Part shown: in pieces, positions 17,132-24,159 of the stretch
Position numbering within the stretch: position 1 is the stretch's first letter
How the letters are laid out: every line of letters starts with the position of its first letter
Assembly: GCA_963822295.1 (NCBI GenBank)
Contig: CAWGHD010000002.1
Location: 1,116,001-1,180,000 of the forward strand
Origin: VRUE01 sp963822295
GTDB lineage: Bacteria > Actinomycetota > Thermoleophilia > Solirubrobacterales > 70-9
Reading direction: 5' to 3'
DNA: 64,000 nt
Notes under the pieces: generated by a model
Database searches by the model: none
The model's input: the letters and a program-made list of their open reading frames with translations, nothing else
Told to the model about the DNA's origin: nothing
Position numbers and translations under genes: made by a program

Positions 17132-17494
17132 TCAGTGCACTTTTCGCAGGCGCGCGCGCTGCTCTTGCTTTTCGACGACCTGGGCGATCAGCTTCTTCAC
17201 GTTCGAGTCGCCGTTCACCTTGATGTGGCCCGTCTCGAAGGCCTTGCGATAGCTCTTGATCGTGCCTTTCTCGGCCAGCTCGTTGAACTCGGGCCGGTCG
17301 ATCTGGACCAGCACCCGCTCGTCCTGGGAGAGGTCCTTGGTGATCTTCGGCCCCGGGACCTCGACCCGGTAGAGCTGGATGTCATGACGCGCTTTCAACT
17401 CCAGGCCGAAGATGAGCTTCAGGTTCTGGAGCGCCGGGACTTCCGCCTGGAAGCGCTCGACGGCGGTCTTGATCAGGTCTGCGGTCGACGCCAT
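17132..17494 (-). CDS. SCP2-like small protein, hypothetical
   Basis: A 120-residue basic protein lying between the acyl-CoA dehydrogenase and MaoC genes on the same strand. The segment VLVQIDRPEFNELAEKGTIKSYRKAFETGHIKVNGDSNVKKLI resembles the lipid-binding SCP2 fold, in which a short helix and a 'G.IKVTGD' strand close the pocket. A lipid or acyl-CoA carrier role would suit the context. The assignment is from pattern only. Confidence 0.68.
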   Translation of the reverse strand: MASTADLIKTAVERFQAEVPALQNLKLIFGLELKARHDIQLYRVEVPGPKITKDLSQDERVLVQIDRPEFNELAEKGTIKSYRKAFETGHIKVNGDSNVKKLIAQVVEKQEQRARLRKVH

Positions 17495-17524
17495 ATGCCG
17501 ATGCTAGTTGATGCCGGGGCCCGC

Positions 17525-18739
17525 CTAGATCTTGTGCCGCTGCAGCAGCTTCTTGCCGATCACCATGCGCTGGATCTCGGAGGTGCCCTCGCCGATCAGG
17601 AGCAGGGGCGCGTCGCGGTAGAGGCGCTCGATCTCGTACTCCTTCGAGTAGCCGTAGCCGCCGTGGATGCGGAAGCACTCCTCGACGCACTCCTTGCCGG
17701 TCTCCGAGGCGAGCAGCTTCGCCATTCCCGCCTCGAGGTCGGAGCGGATGCCGGCGTCCTTCATCTGCGCGGCCTTGCGGGTGACGAGACGGGCGGCCTC
17801 GATCTTGGTCGCCATGTCGGCGAGCTTGAACTGGATCGCCTGGTGCTGCGCGATCGGCTTGCCGAAGGTCTTGCGCTCCTGGCTGTAGCGGAGAGCTAGC
17901 TCAAGGGCGCGCTGGGCGATGCCGACGCCGCGGGCGGCGACGTTGACGCGGCCGACCTCGAGCGCGTCCATCATCTGCACGAAGCCCTCGCCGACGCCGG
18001 CGTCCTCGCCACCGAGGATCCGCTCGGGCGGGCATCTGTAGCCGTCGTAGACGAGCTCGGTGGACTCGACCCCCTTGTAGCCCATCTTCTTGATCTTGGG
18101 CGGCACGTTGAGGCCCTTGAAGTCACCCTCGTTGGTTTCGGCCCAGGGCTCCTTCTCGGTGATGAAGCAGGTCATCCCCTTGTACGGGGGGTCCGCCTTC
18201 GAGTCGGTCTTCATCAGCACGAAGACGACGCTGGAGCCGAGCCCGTTGGTGACCCACATCTTCTGGCCGTTCAGCTCCCAGCTGCCGTCATCGCCCTTCT
18301 TGGCGGTCGACTTGATCCCCTGCACGTCGGAGCCGACCTCGGGCTCGGAGAGCGAGAAGGCGGCGCGGATCTCACCGGTCGCCATCTTCGGCAGGAAGTA
18401 GTCCTTCTGCTCGTCGGTGCCGAACTTCATCAGCAGGTAGGAGCCGATGAAGTGGGTGTTGACGACGCCGGAGATCGAGATCCAGCCGCGCGAGAGCTCT
18501 TCGACGATCATCGCGTAGGTGGTCAGGTCGAGGCCCATGCCGCCGTACTCCTCGGGGATCGTCACCCCGAAGAGGCCGAGCTCTTTCATTTCCTCGACGA
18601 TCTGCTCGGGGAAGGCGTCCTCGTGGTCGAAGTGCTCGGCGTTGGGGATGATCTTCTCGTCGGCGAACTGGCGCACCATCTCGGTGATGTCGCGCTGAAG
18701 GTCGGTCTGCTCGCTGTAGGCAGCGGTCTCTACGGCCAT
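17525..18739 (-). CDS. Acyl-CoA dehydrogenase, possible methylsuccinyl-CoA dehydrogenase
   Basis: A 404-residue FAD enzyme. It shows IPEEYGGMGLD, AFSLSEPEVGSDVQGIKSTA (substrate/FAD region), QMMDALEVGRVNVAARGVGIAQ, and the family C-terminus CFRIHGGYGYSKEYEIERLYRDAPLLLIGEGTSEIQ with the EGTSEIQ signature; the base Glu position falls in IGEGT. AGGAGC lies just before the ATG. Its place beside ccr, ecm and a MaoC hydratase suggests methylsuccinyl-CoA oxidation. Known Mcd enzymes are longer (about 550 residues), so a branched-chain or general acyl-CoA substrate is also possible. Confidence 0.88.
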   Translation of the reverse strand: MAVETAAYSEQTDLQRDITEMVRQFADEKIIPNAEHFDHEDAFPEQIVEEMKELGLFGVTIPEEYGGMGLDLTTYAMIVEELSRGWISISGVVNTHFIGSYLLMKFGTDEQKDYFLPKMATGEIRAAFSLSEPEVGSDVQGIKSTAKKGDDGSWELNGQKMWVTNGLGSSVVFVLMKTDSKADPPYKGMTCFITEKEPWAETNEGDFKGLNVPPKIKKMGYKGVESTELVYDGYRCPPERILGGEDAGVGEGFVQMMDALEVGRVNVAARGVGIAQRALELALRYSQERKTFGKPIAQHQAIQFKLADMATKIEAARLVTRKAAQMKDAGIRSDLEAGMAKLLASETGKECVEECFRIHGGYGYSKEYEIERLYRDAPLLLIGEGTSEIQRMVIGKKLLQRHKI

Positions 18740-18797
18740 TGCTCCTAGCTCTCGGTTGGGGGCAGGGCGACGGAGAATATCGCTGCCAGAGCGGCGA

Positions 18798-20243
18798 TCA
18801 GCCGCTCAGGTCCTGCGCCTGGCGCAGGATGAAGTCCTTGTGCGGCGCCTCGAGGCCGAACTGGACGCCTTTGTTCAGGGAGACCCGGAAGTTCTCGCAG
18901 AGGATCAGCGTGTCGAAGTAGATCGAGCGGTGCTTGAGGTAGAAGAGGTCGTGGCAGAGCTTCCAGCCGGTGCCCTCGTCGGAGCCGCCGTACCCGCAGC
19001 GCGCCTGGGCCCAGCCGGCGAGGCCGGGCTTGACCAGGTGGCGGCGGTCGTAGTAGGCGAGATTGCGCTCCAGCTTGGCGATCAGCTCGGGTCGCTCCGG
19101 CCGTGGCCCGACCAGGGTCATGTCGCCCCGCAGGATGTTCCAGAGCTGCGGCATCTCGTCGATGTGGAAGCGGCGCATCACGCGGCCGACCGTCGTCACC
19201 CGCGCGTCGTCTTCGTCGGACCACTGGGCGCCGGACTCCTCGGACTCGACGACCATCGAGCGCAGCTTGATCAGCGCGAACTCACGGCCGCGCTCGCCGA
19301 CCCGGCTCTGGCGGTAGAAGATCGGCCCGCGATCGGTCAGCTTCACGGCGATCGCGAAGAGGACCAGGACGGGCGCCAGCAGGATCGCCATCACCCCGCC
19401 GACCGCGAGGTCGAAGATCCGCTTGGAGACGCTCGAGCCGGCCCGGTAGCGCGGGTGGAGCAGGTACTGGAACCAGGCAGAGTTCGACTGCCCGAGCGGG
19501 ACATGGCCGAGCATTTCCTCGTAGAGCTGGCCGACCTCGATCAGGCGGACCGGAAGGTCGAGGCACTGGGCGGCGACCTCCTCGAAGAGCTCGAGGCGCC
19601 CCGGGAAGGCCTTGCCGTCAGCACCTGCGGGCTTCAGCGAGTGGACGAGCAGGTCCACGCCGTGGCGCTGGACGACCTCGCCGACCTGGGCGAAGGAGCC
19701 GAGGCGACGGGGGCCGAGGCCGGGTTCGGTCGTCGGCCGGTCGTCGGCGATCCAGCCGACCACGGTGTGGCTGCGGATCTTCGCGTTCTCGAGCTCGTGG
19801 GCGAGGCCGATCGCGACCGTCGGCGAGCCGATCACCGCGATCCTCACCGGGCGCCTGGCCTCGAAGCGGATCTTGCTCCACGCGGCGAAGGCGGTGACGA
19901 TCCAGGCGCCGACGACAGCCGCCGTCAGCTGCCCCACCGAGGCGGGGTTGCCCGCGGCCGCGAACAGCGCCAGCGCCAGACCCGCCCCGATCACCGGGAC
20001 GAGCGCGTGGACGAACATCGCCGCCAGCGGCATCAGGCTGAGCGGGTACCTGCTGCGGGCCAGGGCCCAGTTGGCGGCGATCACCGCGAGGAAGACGACG
20101 CCGGCGCGGCCGGCGCTGTCGAGACGGCCCATCGAGATCAGTGCGGCGGCCGCGGCCGGAGCCACGCCGTACGCGAGCACGCTCAGCAGATGCTGGGCGC
20201 GCAGCACGCTCAACCGCGGGAATCCCGAGGGGGCCGCCTTCAT
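18798..20243 (-). CDS. Polyprenyl-phosphate sugar-1-phosphate transferase (EPS initiation)
   Basis: This membrane enzyme attaches the first sugar phosphate to the lipid carrier. The 481-residue protein has about four N-terminal helices, a Rossmann-like middle domain (RIAVIGSPTVAIGLAHELE), a further helix (FDLAVGGVMAILLAPVLVLF), and the catalytic bacterial-sugar-transferase domain: RGPIFYRQSRVGERGREFALIKLRSM, RRFHIDEMPQLWNILRGDMTLVGPRPERPE and KPGLAGWAQ. The ATG at 20243 is 4 bases after the previous stop, so it is third in a short operon. It marks one border of the polysaccharide locus. Confidence 0.93.
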   Translation of the reverse strand: MKAAPSGFPRLSVLRAQHLLSVLAYGVAPAAAAALISMGRLDSAGRAGVVFLAVIAANWALARSRYPLSLMPLAAMFVHALVPVIGAGLALALFAAAGNPASVGQLTAAVVGAWIVTAFAAWSKIRFEARRPVRIAVIGSPTVAIGLAHELENAKIRSHTVVGWIADDRPTTEPGLGPRRLGSFAQVGEVVQRHGVDLLVHSLKPAGADGKAFPGRLELFEEVAAQCLDLPVRLIEVGQLYEEMLGHVPLGQSNSAWFQYLLHPRYRAGSSVSKRIFDLAVGGVMAILLAPVLVLFAIAVKLTDRGPIFYRQSRVGERGREFALIKLRSMVVESEESGAQWSDEDDARVTTVGRVMRRFHIDEMPQLWNILRGDMTLVGPRPERPELIAKLERNLAYYDRRHLVKPGLAGWAQARCGYGGSDEGTGWKLCHDLFYLKHRSIYFDTLILCENFRVSLNKGVQFGLEAPHKDFILRQAQDLSG

Positions 20244-20247
20244 TCGA

Positions 20248-20658
20248 TCAGCGGTGCTCCATGCGGGTCCGCGAGAGGCGCTGAAGCGCCATGCCGACGG
20301 CGATGAAGGCGGACGCCACGGCGAGCAGCGCGAGCACGTCGCTGCCGGTGAAGGGCAGGGTCCCGCCTTCGGAGATGGTGCCTTCCGGCGGCGGCGCGGC
20401 CGACGGCGGCGGCGGGGTCGCCTCTTCCTCGACGCACTCAGAGCCGGTGAGCTTGCCGTCACCGTTGCGGTCTTCCCCCTCGAGGCATTCGTCCTGAGGT
20501 TCGGTCGGTGGGCAGTACTGGGCAGCTGTGGGGTCCGTTCCCGCGGCGGCGCAATCATTGGCCGCCTCGGCCTGGTTGGGAGCGGCAAGGACGACGACGA
20601 GAGCCGCCGTTGCCATCACCGCGAGGAGGACCCGCCTGATGTCAACGGTTCCGCTCAT
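20248..20658 (-). CDS. Small secreted LPXTG protein with EF-hand-like loop
   Basis: A 136-residue protein with a signal peptide (RRVLLAVMATAALVVVLAAPNQAEA), a Cys-containing acidic domain holding DRNGDGKLTGSE, which fits a calcium-binding EF-hand/dockerin loop, then a Pro-rich linker, and a sorting signal LPFTG followed by a hydrophobic helix and Arg tail. It should be anchored to the wall by sortase. AAAGGAG precedes the ATG at 20658, which overlaps the upstream stop (ATGA). It is followed by the sugar transferase, linking it to surface assembly. Confidence 0.82.
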   Translation of the reverse strand: MSGTVDIRRVLLAVMATAALVVVLAAPNQAEAANDCAAAGTDPTAAQYCPPTEPQDECLEGEDRNGDGKLTGSECVEEEATPPPPSAAPPPEGTISEGGTLPFTGSDVLALLAVASAFIAVGMALQRLSRTRMEHR

Positions 20659-20861
20659 TGATACGTGTCTCCTTTCTGTTCCGCCATCGCCAAGATCAGG
20701 TCGGCGGGTACATTTGCCCCTAGGTCCGGGTGAAACTCCCCGAAATGGAGCCGAGTCAGTTCTACGAGCCGCTCTTTGCTGTCCGCGGTGACCATGGCTC
20801 CACACTCACATCGGAGCACCAGCGACGCGACTTGAGTTTCGAAGCTTAAGTGGCTTGGCAT
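20655..20861 (-). CDS. Small Cys-containing protein, DUF1059-like
   Basis: A 68-residue protein starting at ATG 20861. LRCECGAMVTADSKERLVELTRLHFGEFHPDLG matches the pattern of DUF1059-type proteins (CxCG, then a helix ending in HxxxxH). Two Cys and two His could bind a metal. Codon use is more A/T-rich than nearby genes. Its stop overlaps the next ATG (ATGA), and only 24 bases separate it from the divergent SARP regulator, which probably controls or shares its promoter. Confidence 0.65.
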   Translation of the reverse strand: MPSHLSFETQVASLVLRCECGAMVTADSKERLVELTRLHFGEFHPDLGANVPADLILAMAEQKGDTYQ

Positions 20862-20885
20862 TGTTGTCGATCTTGGTGGGTGCCA

Positions 20886-21704
20886 ATGCCCTATCGTGAC
20901 GACAGCGTTTCCCCAGCGTTTCCACCGGCCACCACGCAGGAGCTGGGCGGACAGACGCGCATCCAGCTCTGCGGGCGGCTCAAAGTCGATTTCGAAGGCC
21001 GCCACGTCACGCCCGCCCTGCGCGGCAGGCAGGGAAGGGTTCTCCTTGCATATCTGGTCATAAAACGCGGCAGGGCGATAAGTCGCGATGAGATGATCCG
21101 GGCGATCTGGCCCGAGGACCAGCCCGCCAACCCCCCGGCCGCCCTCCGCACCCAGCTCTCACGCCTGCGCAGCGCCCTCGGGCCCCAGTCGCTGGCGGGC
21201 CGCGACACGGTCGAGCTGCGCCTGCCGCGCGACACCTGGGTCGACGTCGAGGTCGCCGAGCGCGCGATCCGCGTCACCGAGGCCGCGATGAGGGCGAAGG
21301 CCTGGCGCGAGGCCTGGGCCCAGGCGCACGTGACGCTCAACATCGCCGGCCGTCCCTTCCTCGCCGGCTTCGAGGCCCCCTGGGTCGACGAGGTCCGCCG
21401 CGAACTCGCCGAGCTCGAGATGCGCGCCCGAGAGGCGATCTCCAGGGCCGGCATCGGCCTCGGCGGCTCCGAGCTCGCCGGCGCCGAGCGCTCGGCCCGG
21501 GCGCTGATCCGGGCGGCCCCGTTCCGGGAGTCCGGCTACCTCAACCTGATGCGGGCGCTGGTCGCCTCCGGCAACACCGCCGAGGCCCTGCGCACCTACG
21601 ACGGCCTGCGCAAGCTGCTGGTCGAGGAGCTCGGCAGCGCGCCGGGCGCCGACATCCAGGCGCTCCACAGCGAGCTCCTGCGCGGCGGGGCCCGGAACAC
21701 CTAG
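20886..21704 (+). CDS. AfsR/SARP-family transcriptional activator
   Basis: A 272-residue regulator with an OmpR-like winged helix (RQGRVLLAYLVIKRGRAISRDEMIRAIWPE and AALRTQLSRLRSALG) and a bacterial transcriptional activator domain of TPR-like helices (ESGYLNLMRALVASGNTAEALRTYDGLRKLLVEELGSAPG). There is no ATPase domain, so it is the short SARP type. It stands at the head of the polysaccharide locus, divergent from the sugar transferase operon, and is the best candidate for its local activator. The ATG at 20886 is chosen; a GTG at 20850 would overlap the opposite gene. Confidence 0.9.
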   Translation: MPYRDDSVSPAFPPATTQELGGQTRIQLCGRLKVDFEGRHVTPALRGRQGRVLLAYLVIKRGRAISRDEMIRAIWPEDQPANPPAALRTQLSRLRSALGPQSLAGRDTVELRLPRDTWVDVEVAERAIRVTEAAMRAKAWREAWAQAHVTLNIAGRPFLAGFEAPWVDEVRRELAELEMRAREAISRAGIGLGGSELAGAERSARALIRAAPFRESGYLNLMRALVASGNTAEALRTYDGLRKLLVEELGSAPGADIQALHSELLRGGARNT

Positions 21705-21707
21705 GAC

Positions 21708-22362
21708 TCAGCGGGGCCCGAGGATCGAGTCGAGCATCGACTCGGTGTCCGCGATCCCGAACTCGTTGCGCAGCCGGCCGGAGATCTCATCCCGCGTGCT
21801 GCCGGCGACGGCCATCTGGGTCGCGAGCAGGCGCGCGCCCTCGGACGGGACCGAGGACGGCCCGGGGCCGGGCGTGGGCCGGGCGGGCGGCTGCGGCTGC
21901 TGCTGCTGGACCGGCGGAGCCGGCGCCTGGGGCTGGGAATCGACGCGTGGCGGTGGCACCGCCGGGCCTCTGGGGACGAGCTCGGGCGGCTGCGGCGAGG
22001 GCCTCGGCACCTCCGGGCGGGCCGGCTGCGGCCGTTGGGCCGGAGGCGGAGGAAGGGGAGGGGCCGGGGAGGCCGGGGGCAGCCGGAGCGGCGGGCCCGG
22101 GGCCTGCCTGGAGCGCCGCCTCGGCGCCGCGCTTTGTCTGATTGAGGGCCCTCAGCAGTTCGTCGGACTGGCGCTTGACCGCCTCGGCGCGCTCGATCAG
22201 CTGGTCGGTCAGCGCCCACATGTCCTGGGCGCGCTCCGCCGCGAGGCGCTCGGTGCCCTGGCGCGACTCCTCGACGTACTTCGCGGCTTTCGCTTCGGCC
22301 TCGGCGATGATCCCGGTCGCCGCCTGTTCGGCGGCTTCGATGATCGGCTGGACCTGCGCCAT
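21708..22362 (-). CDS. Coiled-coil, Pro-rich hypothetical protein (frame-broken)
   Basis: The first 90 residues form a coiled coil (AATGIIAEAEAKAAKYVEESRQGTERLAAERAQDMWALTDQLIERAEAVKR) like DivIVA or secretion-associated proteins. A Pro/Ala/Gln-rich linker of about 80 residues follows and then a compact C-terminal helical domain (STRDEISGRLRNEFGIADTESMLDSILG). The two ends are in different frames; a one-base change in the C/G runs near 22060-22090 joins them. The ATG at 22362 has a GGGGGA site. It may localise or scaffold the polysaccharide machinery; this is a guess from context. Confidence 0.68.
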
Positions 22363-22474
22363 CGACTCCCCCTGGTTGTGTGGTGGTGTCGGTTGGTCCT
22401 TCATCTGGCGGCGTGGCATGAGTCGCACAGCGACTGGGTTCGCCCAGTTCGGCGGCGGTCCTGCGTGGCGAAGT

Positions 22475-23092
22475 CTACGCTGCGCGCTGCCACGGCAGCC
22501 AGGCGCGGCGCGGCGCCACCGGTGCCTCGTATTCGTACTCGTACGCGGGCGCGGGCTCCTCGTATCGAGGCGCCTGCTCCTGGTAGTAGGCCGGCGCCTC
22601 CAGATAGCGCGTCTCCGGCGCGGGAGCCTCGTAGTGCCACGGCGCCTGCCGAGGGGCGGCGGGGGCCGGCGCGGCCTCGGGGCCGATCTGGATGCGCTGC
22701 CGTTCGCGCAGCGTCATCTTGATCGCGGCCACGCGTGGGTCGGCCGCCGGCGGCGGGTCCGCGGCCGGGGACGCCTCGTGGGCGCTTCCGTGACCGATCG
22801 CCGCCAGCATCCGGTCGACCGCCTCAAGCTCTTCGTTGATCGCCCGCCAGGAGTCGGCCAGGGCGACGGCGCGATCGGTGAGGTCCGTGCGCAGGAGCTC
22901 CAGCCTCGCCTGGCGCTGGAGCGCTTCGTGCTCCGGCGCCCGCTCGTCGCGGAGCTCGCGGACCCGCTGCTCCGCCTGCCGCTCGATCGCGCTGACGGCC
23001 ATGTCGGCGCAGGCGAGGATGCGCGCAACGGCTTCCCCGGCGGGGGCCGCGATCCGGGCGCTCTCGGGGGTCGGCGGCATCGGCGGTTGCAT
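22475..23092 (-). CDS. Coiled-coil hypothetical protein with Tyr/Glu-rich tail
   Basis: A 205-residue soluble protein. The first 110 residues are helical and coiled (ACADMAVSAIERQAEQRVRELRDERAPEHEALQRQARLELLRTDLTDRAVALADSW). A Pro-rich linker then leads to a tail with repeated Tyr-Glu-Ala-Pro units (HYEAPAPETRYLEAPAYYQEQAPRYEEPAP). It resembles its downstream neighbour in layout, and both precede the chain-length and polymerase genes. Multiple tail tyrosines could be targets of the BY-kinase at 26186; that is speculation. Confidence 0.65.
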   Translation of the reverse strand: MQPPMPPTPESARIAAPAGEAVARILACADMAVSAIERQAEQRVRELRDERAPEHEALQRQARLELLRTDLTDRAVALADSWRAINEELEAVDRMLAAIGHGSAHEASPAADPPPAADPRVAAIKMTLRERQRIQIGPEAAPAPAAPRQAPWHYEAPAPETRYLEAPAYYQEQAPRYEEPAPAYEYEYEAPVAPRRAWLPWQRAA

Positions 23093-23129
23093 TGTGAACT
23101 CCGCACCGGCCGTATTTACCGCCAGCCGC

Positions 23130-23135
23130 TAACTT
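23130..23135 (+). promoter_or_regulatory. Predicted -10 (TAACTT) for the zinc-ribbon membrane protein
   Basis: TAACTT ends 6 bases before the ATG at 23142. The identical hexamer and spacing precede the TetR gene at 59629. Confidence 0.5.
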
Positions 23136-23141
23136 AGATCG

Positions 23142-24158
23142 ATGGAGGCTGTGACCGGACCGGTTTCTCTCGAGGGGCTGAGTCGGTTCCTCGTCGAGCA
23201 CGAGGCCTGCGACGCAGGCTTCGACGTCGACCATCCCGCCGGGCTCGGCAACGGCCTGATCTCGATGACCTGCAGGGGCTGCGGCAAGAGCTTCGAGTAC
23301 TCCCCCGGCACGATCGAAATCGAGCGCGAAATCGAGTTCGAGCCGGTCACCATGGCGGCGTCGGGGGTTCCTCCGCGCGAGCTTTTGCCCATGGGCGAGG
23401 CGCGGGCGCGCAAGCCCGCCCCCGGGGGTCCCAATCGACGGCGCGACCGGATCGTCGCCGCCGGCCTGCTGGGCTTCGCGATCGCCGCCTTCGCCTTCGC
23501 CGTGATCAGGGTCCTGGATGCTCGCGAGGGCTCGGACGAGCTCGCCGTCCCGACCCCGGCGGCCAAAGAGTCGAAACCGCAGCAGGGCCAGGCGACGCCG
23601 CAACCCCAGGCGCAGCAGACCCGGGCAAAACAGCCGCAGGCGCAGCAGACCCAGCCCCGGCAGCCCCAGGCAAAACAGCCCCAGGCGCAGCAGCCGCGGC
23701 AGACGCCCGCCGCAGCGGCGCCGGGAGCACCGGTCGCCGGACCGGGCGAGAAGGAGATGAAAATGGTCCGCTTCTCGCTGATCGTCCCCGAGGCGTGGAC
23801 GCAGCGGGCGGCCGAAGGAGGCACCCTGATCGGCCCGCCGGGCCCGGGCCCGGTGTCGGTCCAGGTCTTCTTCGAAGAGAACCCGGCCGTGGGCATTGGG
23901 ACGATGATCGACAAGTCCGTGGAGTTCGCCCGTGCCCGAGCCGGCGGCGGCGCGGCCGGCCCCGTGAGCCGCACCCGGGTCGGCGGCAACCCCGCCTTCG
24001 AATTCCGGGTGCGCAGCGCCGGCGGCTCCGAGATCGTGCTCGGCGTCCTCGCCGGCTCCTATCGCTACCTCGTCGTCGGCAACGCCGGCCCGGCCGCCTC
24101 GGCGGCGCAGGAGGCCGACCTGCGCCGGGCGCTGGCGACCTTCCTCCCGACCGCCTGA
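23142..24158 (+). CDS. Membrane protein with N-terminal zinc-ribbon-like segment and Gln-rich linker
   Basis: A 338-residue protein. The cytosolic N-terminus has MTCRGCGKSFEY near residue 45, with another Cys upstream (HEACDAGFDVDH). One membrane helix (IVAAGLLGFAIAAFAFAVI) follows, then a Gln/Pro-rich repeat linker, and an extracytoplasmic domain of about 130 residues (FSLIVPEAWTQRAAEGGTLIGPPGPGPVSVQVFFEENP) resembling PsbP/Mog1-like lipoprotein folds. It is convergent with the polymerase gene. Function unknown; it may sense or organise something across the membrane. Confidence 0.68.
   Translation: MEAVTGPVSLEGLSRFLVEHEACDAGFDVDHPAGLGNGLISMTCRGCGKSFEYSPGTIEIEREIEFEPVTMAASGVPPRELLPMGEARARKPAPGGPNRRRDRIVAAGLLGFAIAAFAFAVIRVLDAREGSDELAVPTPAAKESKPQQGQATPQPQAQQTRAKQPQAQQTQPRQPQAKQPQAQQPRQTPAAAAPGAPVAGPGEKEMKMVRFSLIVPEAWTQRAAEGGTLIGPPGPGPVSVQVFFEENPAVGIGTMIDKSVEFARARAGGGAAGPVSRTRVGGNPAFEFRVRSAGGSEIVLGVLAGSYRYLVVGNAGPAASAAQEADLRRALATFLPTA
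23578..23706 (+). repeat. Gln/Pro-rich in-frame tandem repeats
   Basis: Degenerate units encoding KQPQAQQ, RQPQA and TQPQAQQ repeat through this stretch, in frame within the zinc-ribbon membrane protein. They probably form a flexible spacer between the membrane and the outer domain. Confidence 0.7.
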
Positions 24159-24159
24159 G

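Noticed and set aside
23578..23706. Short repeated units that could suggest a CRISPR array
   Set aside because: Units are degenerate, in-frame and code for a Gln/Pro linker; there are no spacers.
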